8,539 bases of DNA from NCBI GenBank assembly GCA_025935475.1, contig JAICVE010000105.1:1-8539 (forward strand). The letters are read 5' to 3'. Made by a program: the position numbers and the translations under genes. Under the pieces are notes generated by a model. It saw only the letters and a list, made by a program, of their open reading frames with translations. It had not been told where the DNA came from and did not search any database. The DNA comes from Nitrospira sp. (GTDB lineage: Bacteria; Nitrospirota; Nitrospiria; Nitrospirales; Nitrospiraceae). Each line of letters starts with the position of its first letter. Within the stretch, counting starts at the first letter, position 1. Of this stretch, positions 1-6,528 are shown piece by piece.

Positions 1-996
1 CGGGAAGTGCTTGCGCACGAGCTTATCCAGATTGTCCACGGACACCTTCTCCGTATTTTTCGTATCGACGAGCACGGAGACGGGATCAGCGACGCCGATC
101 GCATATGCCAGTTGCACTTCGCACTTGTCGGCCAAGCCCGCCGCGACGATATTTTTTGCGATGTAACGAGCCATGTACGACGCCGAGCGGTCGACCTTTG
201 TGGGGTCCTTGCCCGAAAACGCGCCGCCGCCGTGACTGCCATGCCCGCCATACGTGTCCACGATGATCTTACGGCCGGTGAGGCCCGTATCGCCCATCGG
301 GCCGCCGACGACAAATCGACCGGTCGGATTAATGTGGTGCTTGACGCTGGTCGGATCATACAGGCCCTTCGGCATGACCGGCTTGATGACTTTTTCCATG
401 ATGCTTCGTTCAATCTGCTTGTTCGTGACGTCGGGACTATGCTGGGTGGAGACGACGATGGTATCGATCCGGATCGGCCGCCCGTTGCGGTATTCAACGG
501 TCACCTGCGATTTGCCGTCGGGACGGACCCAGGGAAGAATGTTCTTCTTCCGCACTTCGGCCAGTCGGCGCGTCAGTCTGTGCGCGAGGACGATCGGCAT
601 CGGCATGAGTTCGGCCGTCTCGTTCGTCGCATAGCCGAACATCAGGCCCTGGTCGCCCGCGCCGCCCGAATCCACACCCATGGCGATGTCGCCCGATTGC
701 TGGTGGATCGAGGTCAGGACCGAGCAGGTGTGGAAATCAAATCCCCATGAGGCGTCGCAATAGCCGACATCTTTGATGACGTCCCGAATAATGTCGGGAA
801 TCTCGACATAGGCTTTCGTGGAAATCTCACCGGCGACAAAGGCGATGCCGGTGGTGAGGATGGTCTCACAGGCCACACGGCTGTACTTGTCCTGGGCGAT
901 GATGGCGTCCAAGATTCCATCTGAAATTTGGTCGGCAATTTTATCCGGATGCCCTTCGGTGACGGATTCGGAAGTGAACAGATAATTGTTTCTCAT
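1..996 (-). CDS. metK: S-adenosylmethionine synthetase, C-terminus cut off by window edge
   Basis: Cytosolic enzyme that makes S-adenosylmethionine from methionine and ATP, the methyl donor of the cell. The reverse strand reads 332 uninterrupted codons from ATG at 996 to the window edge. Seen directly: GHPDK at residues 15-19 with the catalytic His16, the family signature GAGDQGLMFGYA from residue 112, the stretch GDTGLTGRKI near 234-243, and the glycine-rich phosphate-binding motif GGGAFSGKDPTKVDRSA from residue 257. Family members are about 385-390 residues, so roughly 55 C-terminal residues lie beyond position 1. The start is supported by GAGGAG (about 1001-1006) just upstream of the ATG and by alignment of the N-terminus with the family (NYLFTSESVTEGHPDK). 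It is transcribed divergently from the cytochrome c biogenesis genes and has its own candidate promoter. The downstream partner is not visible. Confidence 0.98.
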   Translation of the reverse strand, partial: MRNNYLFTSESVTEGHPDKIADQISDGILDAIIAQDKYSRVACETILTTGIAFVAGEISTKAYVEIPDIIRDVIKDVGYCDASWGFDFHTCSVLTSIHQQSGDIAMGVDSGGAGDQGLMFGYATNETAELMPMPIVLAHRLTRRLAEVRKKNILPWVRPDGKSQVTVEYRNGRPIRIDTIVVSTQHSPDVTNKQIERSIMEKVIKPVMPKGLYDPTSVKHHINPTGRFVVGGPMGDTGLTGRKIIVDTYGGHGSHGGGAFSGKDPTKVDRSASYMARYIAKNIVAAGLADKCEVQLAYAIGVADPVSVLVDTKNTEKVSVDNLDKLVRKHFP

Positions 997-1095
997 GACA
1001 CTCCTCAAAAAAAGTTCAGCGGGCGACGGTGGCTCGATCTCAGTAGGGGAAAGGGCCCTGTGTGAGAAGGAAGCTCTGATGTGGAAACGAGGCCG

Positions 1096-1125
1096 ATCAT
1101 AAGCGATTATCACCTGTTTTGTCTA
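1096..1125 (-). promoter_or_regulatory. Candidate sigma70 promoter of metK
   Basis: On the minus strand, TAGACA (1120-1125) and TATGAT (1096-1101) each match the sigma70 consensus at five of six positions and are 18 bp apart. Transcription would begin near 1089 and leave a leader of about 90 nt before the metK ATG at 996. I see no SAM riboswitch core in that leader. The match is by eye only. Confidence 0.55.
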
Positions 1126-1171
1126 TTCCTTCTAAGGAGGGGTCTGCGATCTCCATCCGCGGTGGCTTTGC

Positions 1172-1201
1172 TTGACAGCCCTTTTCCGGCGCTTGTAAGA
1201 T
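1172..1201 (+). promoter_or_regulatory. Candidate sigma70 promoter of resB
   Basis: A perfect TTGACA (1172-1177) is followed after 18 bp by TAAGAT (1196-1201), a four-of-six match to the -10 consensus. It points toward resB and would give a leader of about 150 nt. The -35 is strong and the -10 weak, so this is a moderate call made by eye. Confidence 0.42.
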
Positions 1202-1357
1202 GCCTTGTTTTCGAGAAAATTCCTCCCAGTCTGCGGACCACGTACTGTCCGGATAAAGGGATCGCCTTCCAGCGCACGACCGACCCTCGCCCCATCTGCC
1301 GTGTTTCAGGGCCGTAAGGGTTGTGTATCTGGTTATGGAACGAAAAACGTTACCCGC

Positions 1358-2791
1358 ATGAACAGCCGGCAGGACACACTCACCGAACAGGATACTCCCC
1401 GTACCCCAGCTCCCGGAGTGGGATGGGAGGAGTTTTCGCGCGAGTTGGTGGCGTTCTTCGCCTCCATTAAGCTGGCTATGTTTCTCTTCTTGTTTATTGC
1501 GATTACCGCCACGATCGGAACGGTCATCCAACAAGGCGAGCGCCCCGAAACTTATATTCAGGAATACGGAGAAGAAGCCTACCGCTGGTTTCTGCGTCTT
1601 GGCTTCACCGACGTCTACCACACCTGGTGGTTTACCAGTCTTCTCGGGCTCCTGTGCGTCAACTCGCTCACGTGTTTCTACAAGCGGTTTCCGGCCGTCT
1701 GGCGATCGATGAAACAGGATAAGGTCAGTGTGTCGCTCGCCTTTATCAAGGGGATGAAGCAGCAAACCGAAGTGACCCTACCCGGCACCAAGGAATCGAT
1801 CGCCCAGCAGATGGCGCAACACTACGTGGCCAAAGGGTATCGCGTGCTCGCCAAAAACGAGGGCGGTGAAGTGACGCTATACGCCACGAAGGGCGTGATG
1901 GGAAGGGTGGGCGCGCACATGGCTCACCTGAGCGCGACCGTTATTGTGCTTGGCGGTCTGCTCGGCAGCTACTATGGCTTCCAGGAGTTTGGAGTGTGCC
2001 TGGAAGGGCAGACCTATCACATCCCGCGCGGCAACTTTGATCTGAAGGTAGAGAAGTTTTGGATCGATTATCATGAGAACGGGGCCGTGAAGAGCTACAA
2101 CAGTACGCTCACGGTGCTTGAGGGCGGCGAGTCGAAGATGACCAAGACGATCACCGTCAACGATCCGCTGGTCTATAAGGGCATTTGGTTTTACCAATCG
2201 AGCTATGGCGACGCGTGGGATCAAATCGAAGTCGCTCGCATCAACATCAAGGATAAAGAGAGCGAGAAGGTCGTCAAGACCATCGATTTGGAATGGCAGA
2301 AAGAGCAAACCCTGTCGGAATTGAATCTCAAGCTGGCGATCACAGACTTTGTGGCGGATTTTGCGTTCAATTCAACGGAGAAAAAGGTCTATTCGAAGAC
2401 CATCGAGCATGCCAACCCGGCGATCAAATTGACGGTCAACGAGCGAAGCACTGTGCAGGCGACGCCCTGGATTTTCTATCAATTTCCCGACTTGTTCGAA
2501 ATCAAAGACTCCAAGTATCAATTTGAATTGGTCGGGTACAAGCCGAAAAAGTACACTGGGCTTCAGATTGCCAAGAACCCCGGCATCAACATCGTCTGGA
2601 TCGGTTCCACGATGATCGTCGTGGGCATTACCCTGTCTTCGTTCATTTACCATCGTCGGCTCTGGACGAAGATCATCCCCTCGGCCGACGGGGTGACTGT
2701 GCACGTAGGGGGGGCCACGCACAAGAGCCAGATTGATTTTCAAAAGGAATTCCGCAGGCTCTCGGAAAAGATACGGACATTCTCGGCATAA
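1358..2791 (+). CDS. resB: Cytochrome c biogenesis protein ResB (Ccs1)
   Basis: Membrane component of System II cytochrome c maturation. It works with CcsA to present heme and ligate it to apocytochrome on the outer face of the cytoplasmic membrane. The 477-residue protein shows the family layout: three N-terminal membrane segments (about residues 31-57, 86-107 and 186-205), a large external domain, and a last membrane segment (about 408-431). Family features seen are the TIGTVIQQGE stretch after the first helix, GAHMAHLS with His187 and His190 in helix 3, the PLVYKGIWFYQSSYG motif near 270-284, and YHRRLW after the last helix. I chose ATG 1358 because family similarity starts just after it. 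The frame stays open upstream to 1205, but that part is not family-like. The Shine-Dalgarno sequence before 1358 is weak, which leaves some doubt about the start. The next gene is its partner ccsA, separated by a repeat element. Confidence 0.93.
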   Translation: MNSRQDTLTEQDTPRTPAPGVGWEEFSRELVAFFASIKLAMFLFLFIAITATIGTVIQQGERPETYIQEYGEEAYRWFLRLGFTDVYHTWWFTSLLGLLCVNSLTCFYKRFPAVWRSMKQDKVSVSLAFIKGMKQQTEVTLPGTKESIAQQMAQHYVAKGYRVLAKNEGGEVTLYATKGVMGRVGAHMAHLSATVIVLGGLLGSYYGFQEFGVCLEGQTYHIPRGNFDLKVEKFWIDYHENGAVKSYNSTLTVLEGGESKMTKTITVNDPLVYKGIWFYQSSYGDAWDQIEVARINIKDKESEKVVKTIDLEWQKEQTLSELNLKLAITDFVADFAFNSTEKKVYSKTIEHANPAIKLTVNERSTVQATPWIFYQFPDLFEIKDSKYQFELVGYKPKKYTGLQIAKNPGINIVWIGSTMIVVGITLSSFIYHRRLWTKIIPSADGVTVHVGGATHKSQIDFQKEFRRLSEKIRTFSA

Positions 2792-2793
2792 TT

Positions 2794-2967
2794 CTGGTCT
2801 GTTCAAACAGGCCATCCGGCAAGGCCGCAGCGGACGAATTGGCGAAGCGTAGATCTTTTTCACCCGGCCGCCCATCGCCTGTGGGAACAGTCGTTTTCCC
2901 AGGCCGTACGTTGAGCCTATGAGCGATGTGAACACGAAGCTGCAGGGGTTCTTCAACAGCCTGCCAG
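2794..2967 (+). repeat. MITE/REP-like hairpin element, copy 1 (between resB and ccsA)
   Basis: This element occupies most of the 248-bp gap and begins two bases after the resB stop. The ends are imperfect inverted repeats: the left end reads CTGG then CTGTT.AA, and the reverse complement of the right end reads CTGGCAGG then CTGTTGAA. Inside are AGGCCGCA (2822-2829) followed by GGCGAAGCGTA, a small hairpin AGGC-CGTACG-TTGA-GCCT (2901-2918), and a module GAGCGATGTG followed by ACGAAGCTG (about 2921-2942). The same modules in the same order occur in the copy at 6397-6528 and, reversed, at 3951-4136. It has no coding capacity. I recall similar intergenic repeats from Nitrospira genomes, but a search would be needed to confirm that. 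Confidence 0.65.
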
Positions 2968-3039
2968 TGGCCAAAAGGCACCGGTCTTGGGTATGATAGA
3001 CGGATTCGACGGCACCTGACGCGATCGACGGAGGATACG

Positions 3040-3954
3040 ATGGCCCGTTCACTGTTTCTGTTCGACATGACGTTCTGGCTCTACCTCGCTTCCCTGACCC
3101 TGTACATCGCCTATCTGTTCGCCCGCCGTCCTGCCATGGCCTTGGCGCCGGCTGGACATCCCTCGGAGGACTTCGATGAGCGGGATGGGGCCTGGGCCAC
3201 GCAGTTGGGTCAGGTAGCCACGCTGGTGACGGTGTTCGGTTGGATGGTCAACACCGCGGCATTAATGACCCGCGCGTTCGAGCGGCTGGAGCATTCCGGG
3301 ACCTTTGCGCCCTGGTCGAATCAGTTTGAAGCGATGGCCTATGTGTCCTGGGCCATCATCCTCGGCTATGTGGTGCTGGAACTCCGCTACAAGATCAAAG
3401 CCATCGGTGCTTTCGTCGTCGGAATTGGCTTTATTGCTATGGGCGCTGCCTCGCTGTTGCCCTATCGCTATCAGACGGCAGAACCGCTCGTGCCCGCGCT
3501 CAACAGCTATTGGATTTATATTCACGTTTCGGTCACGCTGACCAGCTATGCCGCCTTCGCAATGGCCGGAGGTTTGGGAATCATGTATCTGTTTAAGGAA
3601 CGAGCCGAGCAGCGAGGCAGCCGGTCGCGGTTCTACGCCGCCTTCCCTGATCTCGAGACGATCGACGAACTAGGCTATAAAGCCATCATGATCGGCTTTC
3701 CAATGCTTGCCTTCGGGATCATCCTGGGCGCCATGTGGGCGAATTACGCATGGGGGGGGTACTGGAGCTGGGATCCAAAAGAAACGTGGTCGCTAATCGT
3801 GTGGTTGATCTATGGCGCGTACATTCACGCCCGCATGACCCGGGGCTGGGAAGGCCGTCGCGCGGCGATCTACGCCGTATTCGGTTTTCTGATGGTCATC
3901 TTCTGTTTCTGGGGGGTGAATTTCTTATTGTCCGGTCTGCATGCCTATGCCTAG
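3040..3954 (+). CDS. ccsA: Cytochrome c biogenesis protein CcsA (ResC; CcmC/CcsA heme-handling family)
   Basis: Polytopic heme-handling protein of System II that, with ResB, exports heme and attaches it to the CXXCH motifs of cytochromes c. The 304-residue protein has about eight hydrophobic segments. The diagnostic tryptophan-rich WWD motif lies between membrane segments at residues 238-250 (WGGYWSWDPKETW). Candidate heme-ligand histidines are His162 (YIHVSVTLTSY), His263 (YIHARMT) and His301 (SGLHAYA), in the positions expected for the family. The segment around residues 81-104 (HSGTFAPWSNQFEAM) matches the CcsA N-terminal signature. The start is supported by GGAGG at 3030-3034, five bases before the ATG. 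A TATGAT at 2992-2997 could be a -10 box, but I see no matching -35. Some databases label this protein CcsB. The stop TAG at 3952-3954 lies inside the edge of a repeat element. Confidence 0.95.
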   Translation: MARSLFLFDMTFWLYLASLTLYIAYLFARRPAMALAPAGHPSEDFDERDGAWATQLGQVATLVTVFGWMVNTAALMTRAFERLEHSGTFAPWSNQFEAMAYVSWAIILGYVVLELRYKIKAIGAFVVGIGFIAMGAASLLPYRYQTAEPLVPALNSYWIYIHVSVTLTSYAAFAMAGGLGIMYLFKERAEQRGSRSRFYAAFPDLETIDELGYKAIMIGFPMLAFGIILGAMWANYAWGGYWSWDPKETWSLIVWLIYGAYIHARMTRGWEGRRAAIYAVFGFLMVIFCFWGVNFLLSGLHAYA

Positions 3955-4136
3955 TGTGATGCTAAACACTTTCTCCAACTTCGTTCTCGGTCGCTCGTTC
4001 CTCTCGACCTCCTGTACCAGCGTACTGGAGGCAATGTAACTTTCCGCTCGCATGGTGATCGACGCGAGCGGCTCAAGTGAAGCGTGGTATGTACCTCCTC
4101 GATTTCTCGCTCGCTTCGGCCTTCACGGCCAACGAC
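3951..4136 (-). repeat. MITE/REP-like hairpin element, copy 2 (after ccsA, reversed)
   Basis: Read on the minus strand, this stretch carries the same modules as the other two copies: an AGGCCG.A.CGAG block (near 4120-4135), a GTAC-centred hairpin, and a terminal GAGCGACCGAGAACGAAG block (near 3975-3995) leading to a CTAG edge at 3951-3954 that contains the ccsA stop codon. It holds a strong hairpin: CCTCC-T-GTAC (4008-4017), a CAGC loop, then GTAC-T-GGAGG (4022-4031), nine pairs around one T.T mismatch. A perfect 8-bp inverted repeat, CCGCTCGC (4044-4051) with GCGAGCGG (4064-4071), follows. It is longer and more diverged than the other copies, and the right boundary is approximate. Confidence 0.5.
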
Positions 4137-4191
4137 GCGTCTCGGCGCGGCGGGGTAGGTGGAGAATATTGATTGGCGCGTCCCGGGAAGT

Positions 4192-4208
4192 CGATTGCAG
4201 AGCAATCG
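4192..4208. promoter_or_regulatory. Perfect hyphenated palindrome upstream of the thioredoxin-ccdA operon
   Basis: CGATTGC-AGA-GCAATCG is a perfect 7-bp inverted repeat with a 3-bp centre, about 90 bp before the start codon at 4300. Its size suits a dimeric regulator site; a three-base loop makes a weaker RNA hairpin. I see no clear sigma70 promoter beside it. The rest of 4137-4299 holds no gene and no other feature I can support. Confidence 0.35.
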
Positions 4209-4299
4209 CTGGGTCGGGAGGATGCGGAAGAATTGCCGACGTATGCGGGTGCGACAGCCGACCTTGTGAGCTCCGACAAGACAGGAGCGGAGAATTTTC

Positions 4300-4920
4300 A
4301 TGACCGAGCAGACGATTCCGGTCACGGTTCCTGCGCAAGGCAAGTCGCGCCTGTTGATTCTTGGCGTTGGCACGGCCATTCTCATCGCGGTCTTCACCCT
4401 CGTGTGGCTCCAGAGTGCCAAGTATGAGCCGCTCGCCGTCGGTAAACCCGCGCCAGACTTTTCGCTCTCTGATCTGAACGACAAGCCCTATCGCCTGACC
4501 GACTTTCGTGGGAAGGTGGTCTTCCTCAACTTTTGGGCGACGTGGTGCAAGCCGTGTCGTGAAGAAATGCCGTCGATGGAAATTTTGAACAAGAATTTCG
4601 AAAAGGACGGCCTCGTCATTTTGGCCGTCAGCATCGACCGGGTGACGACCACGAAGGACATCCCCCCATTTGTCAAAGGCATGAACCTGACGTTCCCGGT
4701 ATTGATCGATTCGTGGGGCCGGACGGACAAACCCTATAAGCGGATGGGGGTGCCGGAAACGTTTATCATCGATCAAGAGGGCATCATTCGCGAAATTGTG
4801 ATTGGCCCGCGCGATTGGACGAGGCTCGACAGCTTGCAAGTATTGACCAAGCTTCTGAACGTGACCCCTAAGACAGCCGAGCAGCCTGTGCCGGTGACAG
4901 CGGGAGGAAAGCCGGGATGA
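4300..4920 (+). CDS. resA: Membrane-anchored ResA-type thiol-disulfide oxidoreductase
   Basis: Thioredoxin-like protein expected to reduce disulfides outside the cytoplasmic membrane, most likely the CXXCH cysteines of apocytochromes c before heme attachment. The 206-residue protein has a short cytoplasmic head, one membrane anchor (about residues 17-37) and a TlpA/ResA fold. The motif WCKPC has the redox cysteines at 83 and 86, preceded by GKVVFLNFWAT, and the cis-proline is Pro152 in GVPETFIID. A proline- and glycine-containing tail follows the fold. The start has GGAG at 4289-4292, seven bases upstream. It overlaps the next gene by ATGA (4917-4920), so the two are translationally coupled, and ccdA follows. 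The symbol rests on architecture and context. Bacillus ResA uses CEPC rather than CKPC, so the redox potential may differ. Confidence 0.88.
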   Translation: MTEQTIPVTVPAQGKSRLLILGVGTAILIAVFTLVWLQSAKYEPLAVGKPAPDFSLSDLNDKPYRLTDFRGKVVFLNFWATWCKPCREEMPSMEILNKNFEKDGLVILAVSIDRVTTTKDIPPFVKGMNLTFPVLIDSWGRTDKPYKRMGVPETFIIDQEGIIREIVIGPRDWTRLDSLQVLTKLLNVTPKTAEQPVPVTAGGKPG

Positions 4921-5456
4921 ACAGAATCATCCTCATCGCCGGACTCGGCTCGCTACTCATGGCGACGGGTGTTTCGCCGGTGGCCTTCGCCGACAGCGCG
5001 GCCTCGATCGCGCAGCGAGGCGTGGTCAGGTCCGGCGACCCCGCCCCAAACTTCCAGCTTCGAGACATGGAGGGGCGGATCGTTTCTTTGTCCGATCTGC
5101 GGGGGAAGGTGGTGCTCCTCAATTTTTGGGCGACCTGGTGCGGCCCCTGTCGTGTGGAAATGCCGGCCATGGAACGGTTGTACCGCACCTATGATCGGAA
5201 GGACTTCGAGATTCTTGCGGTCTCGACCGATGCGCAAGGCGTGGCCGTGACGAGGCCGTTTCAGCAAGAGAATAGGCTCACCTTCCCGATCCTCCACGAT
5301 GCGGACTTTCGGGTCGGCTTGTCCTATGGCGCGCGGACGCTCCCAATGACCTTCATGGTTGATCGGCAGGGGATCGTACGGCAACACATTTTTGGCGCCC
5401 GAGACTGGGAGGCTCCCGAAGCGCACCAGTTGATCGAAATGCTGATGAAATCTTAG
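4917..5456 (+). CDS. Exported thioredoxin-like (TlpA/ResA family) oxidoreductase
   Basis: Second thioredoxin-like protein in the operon, a paralogue of its upstream neighbour. Its 179 residues begin with an N-terminal signal-like hydrophobic stretch (residues 3-20) and a plausible cleavage site after AFA (residue 25), so it is probably soluble in the periplasm, though an uncleaved anchor is possible. The redox motif is the classical WCGPC, with cysteines at 75 and 78, after GKVVLLNFWAT. The cis-proline is Pro143 in TLPMTFMVD. The ATG overlaps the upstream stop codon as ATGA. Both proteins share the GARDW/GPRDW stretch near the C-terminus, which supports a duplication. The likely role is reduction of apocytochrome cysteines or of a partner thioredoxin, with electrons supplied by the CcdA encoded just downstream. 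The exact substrate cannot be read from the sequence. Confidence 0.9.
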   Translation: MNRIILIAGLGSLLMATGVSPVAFADSAASIAQRGVVRSGDPAPNFQLRDMEGRIVSLSDLRGKVVLLNFWATWCGPCRVEMPAMERLYRTYDRKDFEILAVSTDAQGVAVTRPFQQENRLTFPILHDADFRVGLSYGARTLPMTFMVDRQGIVRQHIFGARDWEAPEAHQLIEMLMKS

Positions 5457-5481
5457 TCGTCTCACACGCTAGGTAAGTCCC

Positions 5482-6228
5482 GTGACGCAATCTCTCAGCC
5501 AAATTTCGTTGATCGCTGCGTTTTCGGCAGGACTGCTTTCGTTCGTGTCGCCATGCGTGCTTCCGTTGGTTCCTTCGTACATCTCCTACATCACGGGGTT
5601 GTCGATTGAACAGCTGACAGACGCCAATGCGAGATCTCAATTCAGGACCGCGATAGTCGTAAACGCCCTCTTGTTTATCGCCGGTTTCTCGGCGGTATTC
5701 ATTGCCTTCGGCGCTTCGGCGAGTTTCATCGGTCAGATCCTGATTACCTATCAGGATCACATCCGGCGCATCGGCGGCGTCCTGATCGTGATCTTTGGCT
5801 TGTATCTGCTGGGCATCCTCAACATCAATTTTTTGCAGGTGGAACACCGGGTTCAATTTAGGAACCGACCGGTCGGCTATCTCGGGTCCTTTCTCATTGG
5901 GATCGCGTTTGCGGCAGGATGGACGCCCTGCGTCGGTCCGGTGCTTGGCACCATCCTCTTGTATGCGAGCACAACCGACTCGTTGCTCAATGGCGTCCTG
6001 TTGTTGACCAGTTATTCGCTTGGGTTGGGTCTGCCGTTGTTTTTGACCGCGCTTGGCGTCGACCGATTTCTGGCCTATTTCAAGCAAGCGCGTGCGTATC
6101 TCTGGGGTGTATCGACCGTCAGTGGAGTGCTGCTCGTCATTGTCGGCGTCATGATCTATGCGAATTCGTTGACGATGATTACGAGTTTCCTCGAGCGGTA
6201 CGGTATCGGCTGGTACCTAGGTCAGTAA
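5482..6228 (+). CDS. ccdA: CcdA-type transmembrane thiol-disulfide electron carrier
   Basis: Inner-membrane protein that moves reducing equivalents from cytoplasmic thioredoxin to extracytoplasmic thioredoxin-like proteins, here surely the two encoded just upstream. The 248-residue protein has the six-helix DsbD/CcdA domain and little else. The two redox cysteines sit in canonical contexts, SPCVLPLVPSY (Cys25) and GWTPCVGPVLG (Cys150). It lacks the extra periplasmic domains of full DsbD, as expected for CcdA. The start is GTG at 5482, with AGGT at 5471-5474 seven bases upstream. The ORF follows the preceding gene after 25 bp and is probably its last operon member, because the next gene is convergent and a repeat fills the gap. 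Confidence 0.95.
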   Translation: MTQSLSQISLIAAFSAGLLSFVSPCVLPLVPSYISYITGLSIEQLTDANARSQFRTAIVVNALLFIAGFSAVFIAFGASASFIGQILITYQDHIRRIGGVLIVIFGLYLLGILNINFLQVEHRVQFRNRPVGYLGSFLIGIAFAAGWTPCVGPVLGTILLYASTTDSLLNGVLLLTSYSLGLGLPLFLTALGVDRFLAYFKQARAYLWGVSTVSGVLLVIVGVMIYANSLTMITSFLERYGIGWYLGQ

Positions 6229-6349
6229 CGCCTCCCATTCGCGCTATCAATTTAATCCAGAACAGCTGCTCTTGTTTGCTTGAGGATTCAATGTGTCTTC
6301 CTCAGGCATGCCCCAAAACCTTTCAGGCTGATCAAATCAGTTGATAGCT

Positions 6350-6380
6350 AGGCCGCAACGAGCGAGGGGCCGAAGCGTAC
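6350..6380 (+). repeat. Partial repeat: second copy of the left module of the adjacent element
   Basis: These 31 bases match 6429-6459 at 26 positions without gaps, beginning AGGCCGCAACGAG and ending GCGTAC. The two lie 79 bp apart in direct orientation. The stretch also aligns with 2822-2852 in the resB-ccsA gap. It looks like a truncated copy or a partial duplication of the element family. Confidence 0.6.
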
Positions 6381-6396
6381 GTTGGTACGTGTTTGT

Positions 6397-6528
6397 CCTA
6401 GCAGGCGTCTCAAAGAGCCTTTCCAGCGAGGCCGCAACGAGTGAAGAGGCGAGGCGTACATTAGTCGCGTACGGCGAGCCTCGGAACGATGTGAGAACAA
6501 AGCTGGAAGGGTTTTTCAGACGCCTAGG
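6397..6528 (+). repeat. MITE/REP-like hairpin element, copy 3 (between ccdA and bamD)
   Basis: The best-preserved copy, about 132 bp. The left end reads CCTAG-CA-GGCGTCT then CC-TTTCCAGC, and the reverse complement of the right end (6518-6528) reads CCTAGGCGTCT and continues to CCCTTCCAGC, giving an imperfect terminal inverted repeat of about 30 bp. The centre is a stem: GAGGC-GTAC (6451-6459) pairing with GTAC (6469-6472) and GCCTC (6478-6482), the latter two separated by a 5-nt bulge. The module GAACGATGTGAGAACAAAG matches copies 1 and 2. The right edge is directly before the bamD stop codon (complement of 6529-6531). Confidence 0.7.

Larger units (their letters stand above)
997..1357. other. 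Divergent intergenic region between metK and resB, no gene seen
   Basis: This 361-bp gap holds the metK leader and promoter, the candidate resB promoter and the resB leader. A small inverted repeat, TCCTTCTAAGGA (1127-1138), lies between the two divergent promoters just behind the metK -35 box and could be an operator. A second short hairpin, AACG-AAAAA-CGTT (1339-1351), ends six bases before the resB ATG. Open frames crossing the gap lack ribosome binding sites and recognisable family features, so I do not call them genes. Confidence 0.6.
6229..6528. other. Gap between convergent ccdA and bamD genes, filled largely by repeats
   Basis: No gene is supported in these 300 bases. The right half is the repeat element at 6397-6528, and a partial second copy of its left module lies at 6350-6380. 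A widely spaced inverted pair, GCTATCAA (6243-6250) and TTGATAGC (6341-6348), brackets the left part. I see no classical hairpin plus T-tract terminator, so the palindromic repeat may serve to end transcription from both sides. Confidence 0.55.

Noticed and set aside
7..750. Long plus-strand open frame opposite metK (247 codons)
   Set aside because: It lies antisense to a well-supported metK with all signatures, is rich in Arg/His/Asp as antisense GC-rich frames are, and shows no family features.
997..1089. SAM riboswitch in the metK leader
   Set aside because: I looked for SAM-I style stem and GGTGG-type core sequences in the roughly 90-nt leader and saw none. A covariance search (Rfam SAM families) would settle it.
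1205..1357. N-terminal extension of resB by 51 codons to the ATG at 1205
   Set aside because: The extension is not hydrophobic, has no family similarity, would begin only a few bases from the proposed transcription start, and lacks a ribosome binding site.
2372..3068. Minus-strand open frames opposite the end of resB and the resB-ccsA gap
   Set aside because: They run across resB and the repeat element and show no motif or ribosome binding site; Arg/Pro-rich composition is typical of shadows.
4173..4427. Small plus-strand ORF overlapping the start of the resA-like gene
   Set aside because: It begins from a TTG without a ribosome binding site and continues as an out-of-frame shadow of the real gene.
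4123..4839. Minus-strand open frame of 238 codons across the resA-like gene
   Set aside because: It is a shadow of the plus-strand thioredoxin-like gene, whose WCKPC motif, cis-proline, ribosome binding site and operon overlap are convincing.
2822..6459. CRISPR array
   Set aside because: The repeated modules are degenerate, few, in both orientations and hundreds to thousands of bases apart, with no regular spacer pattern and no cas genes.
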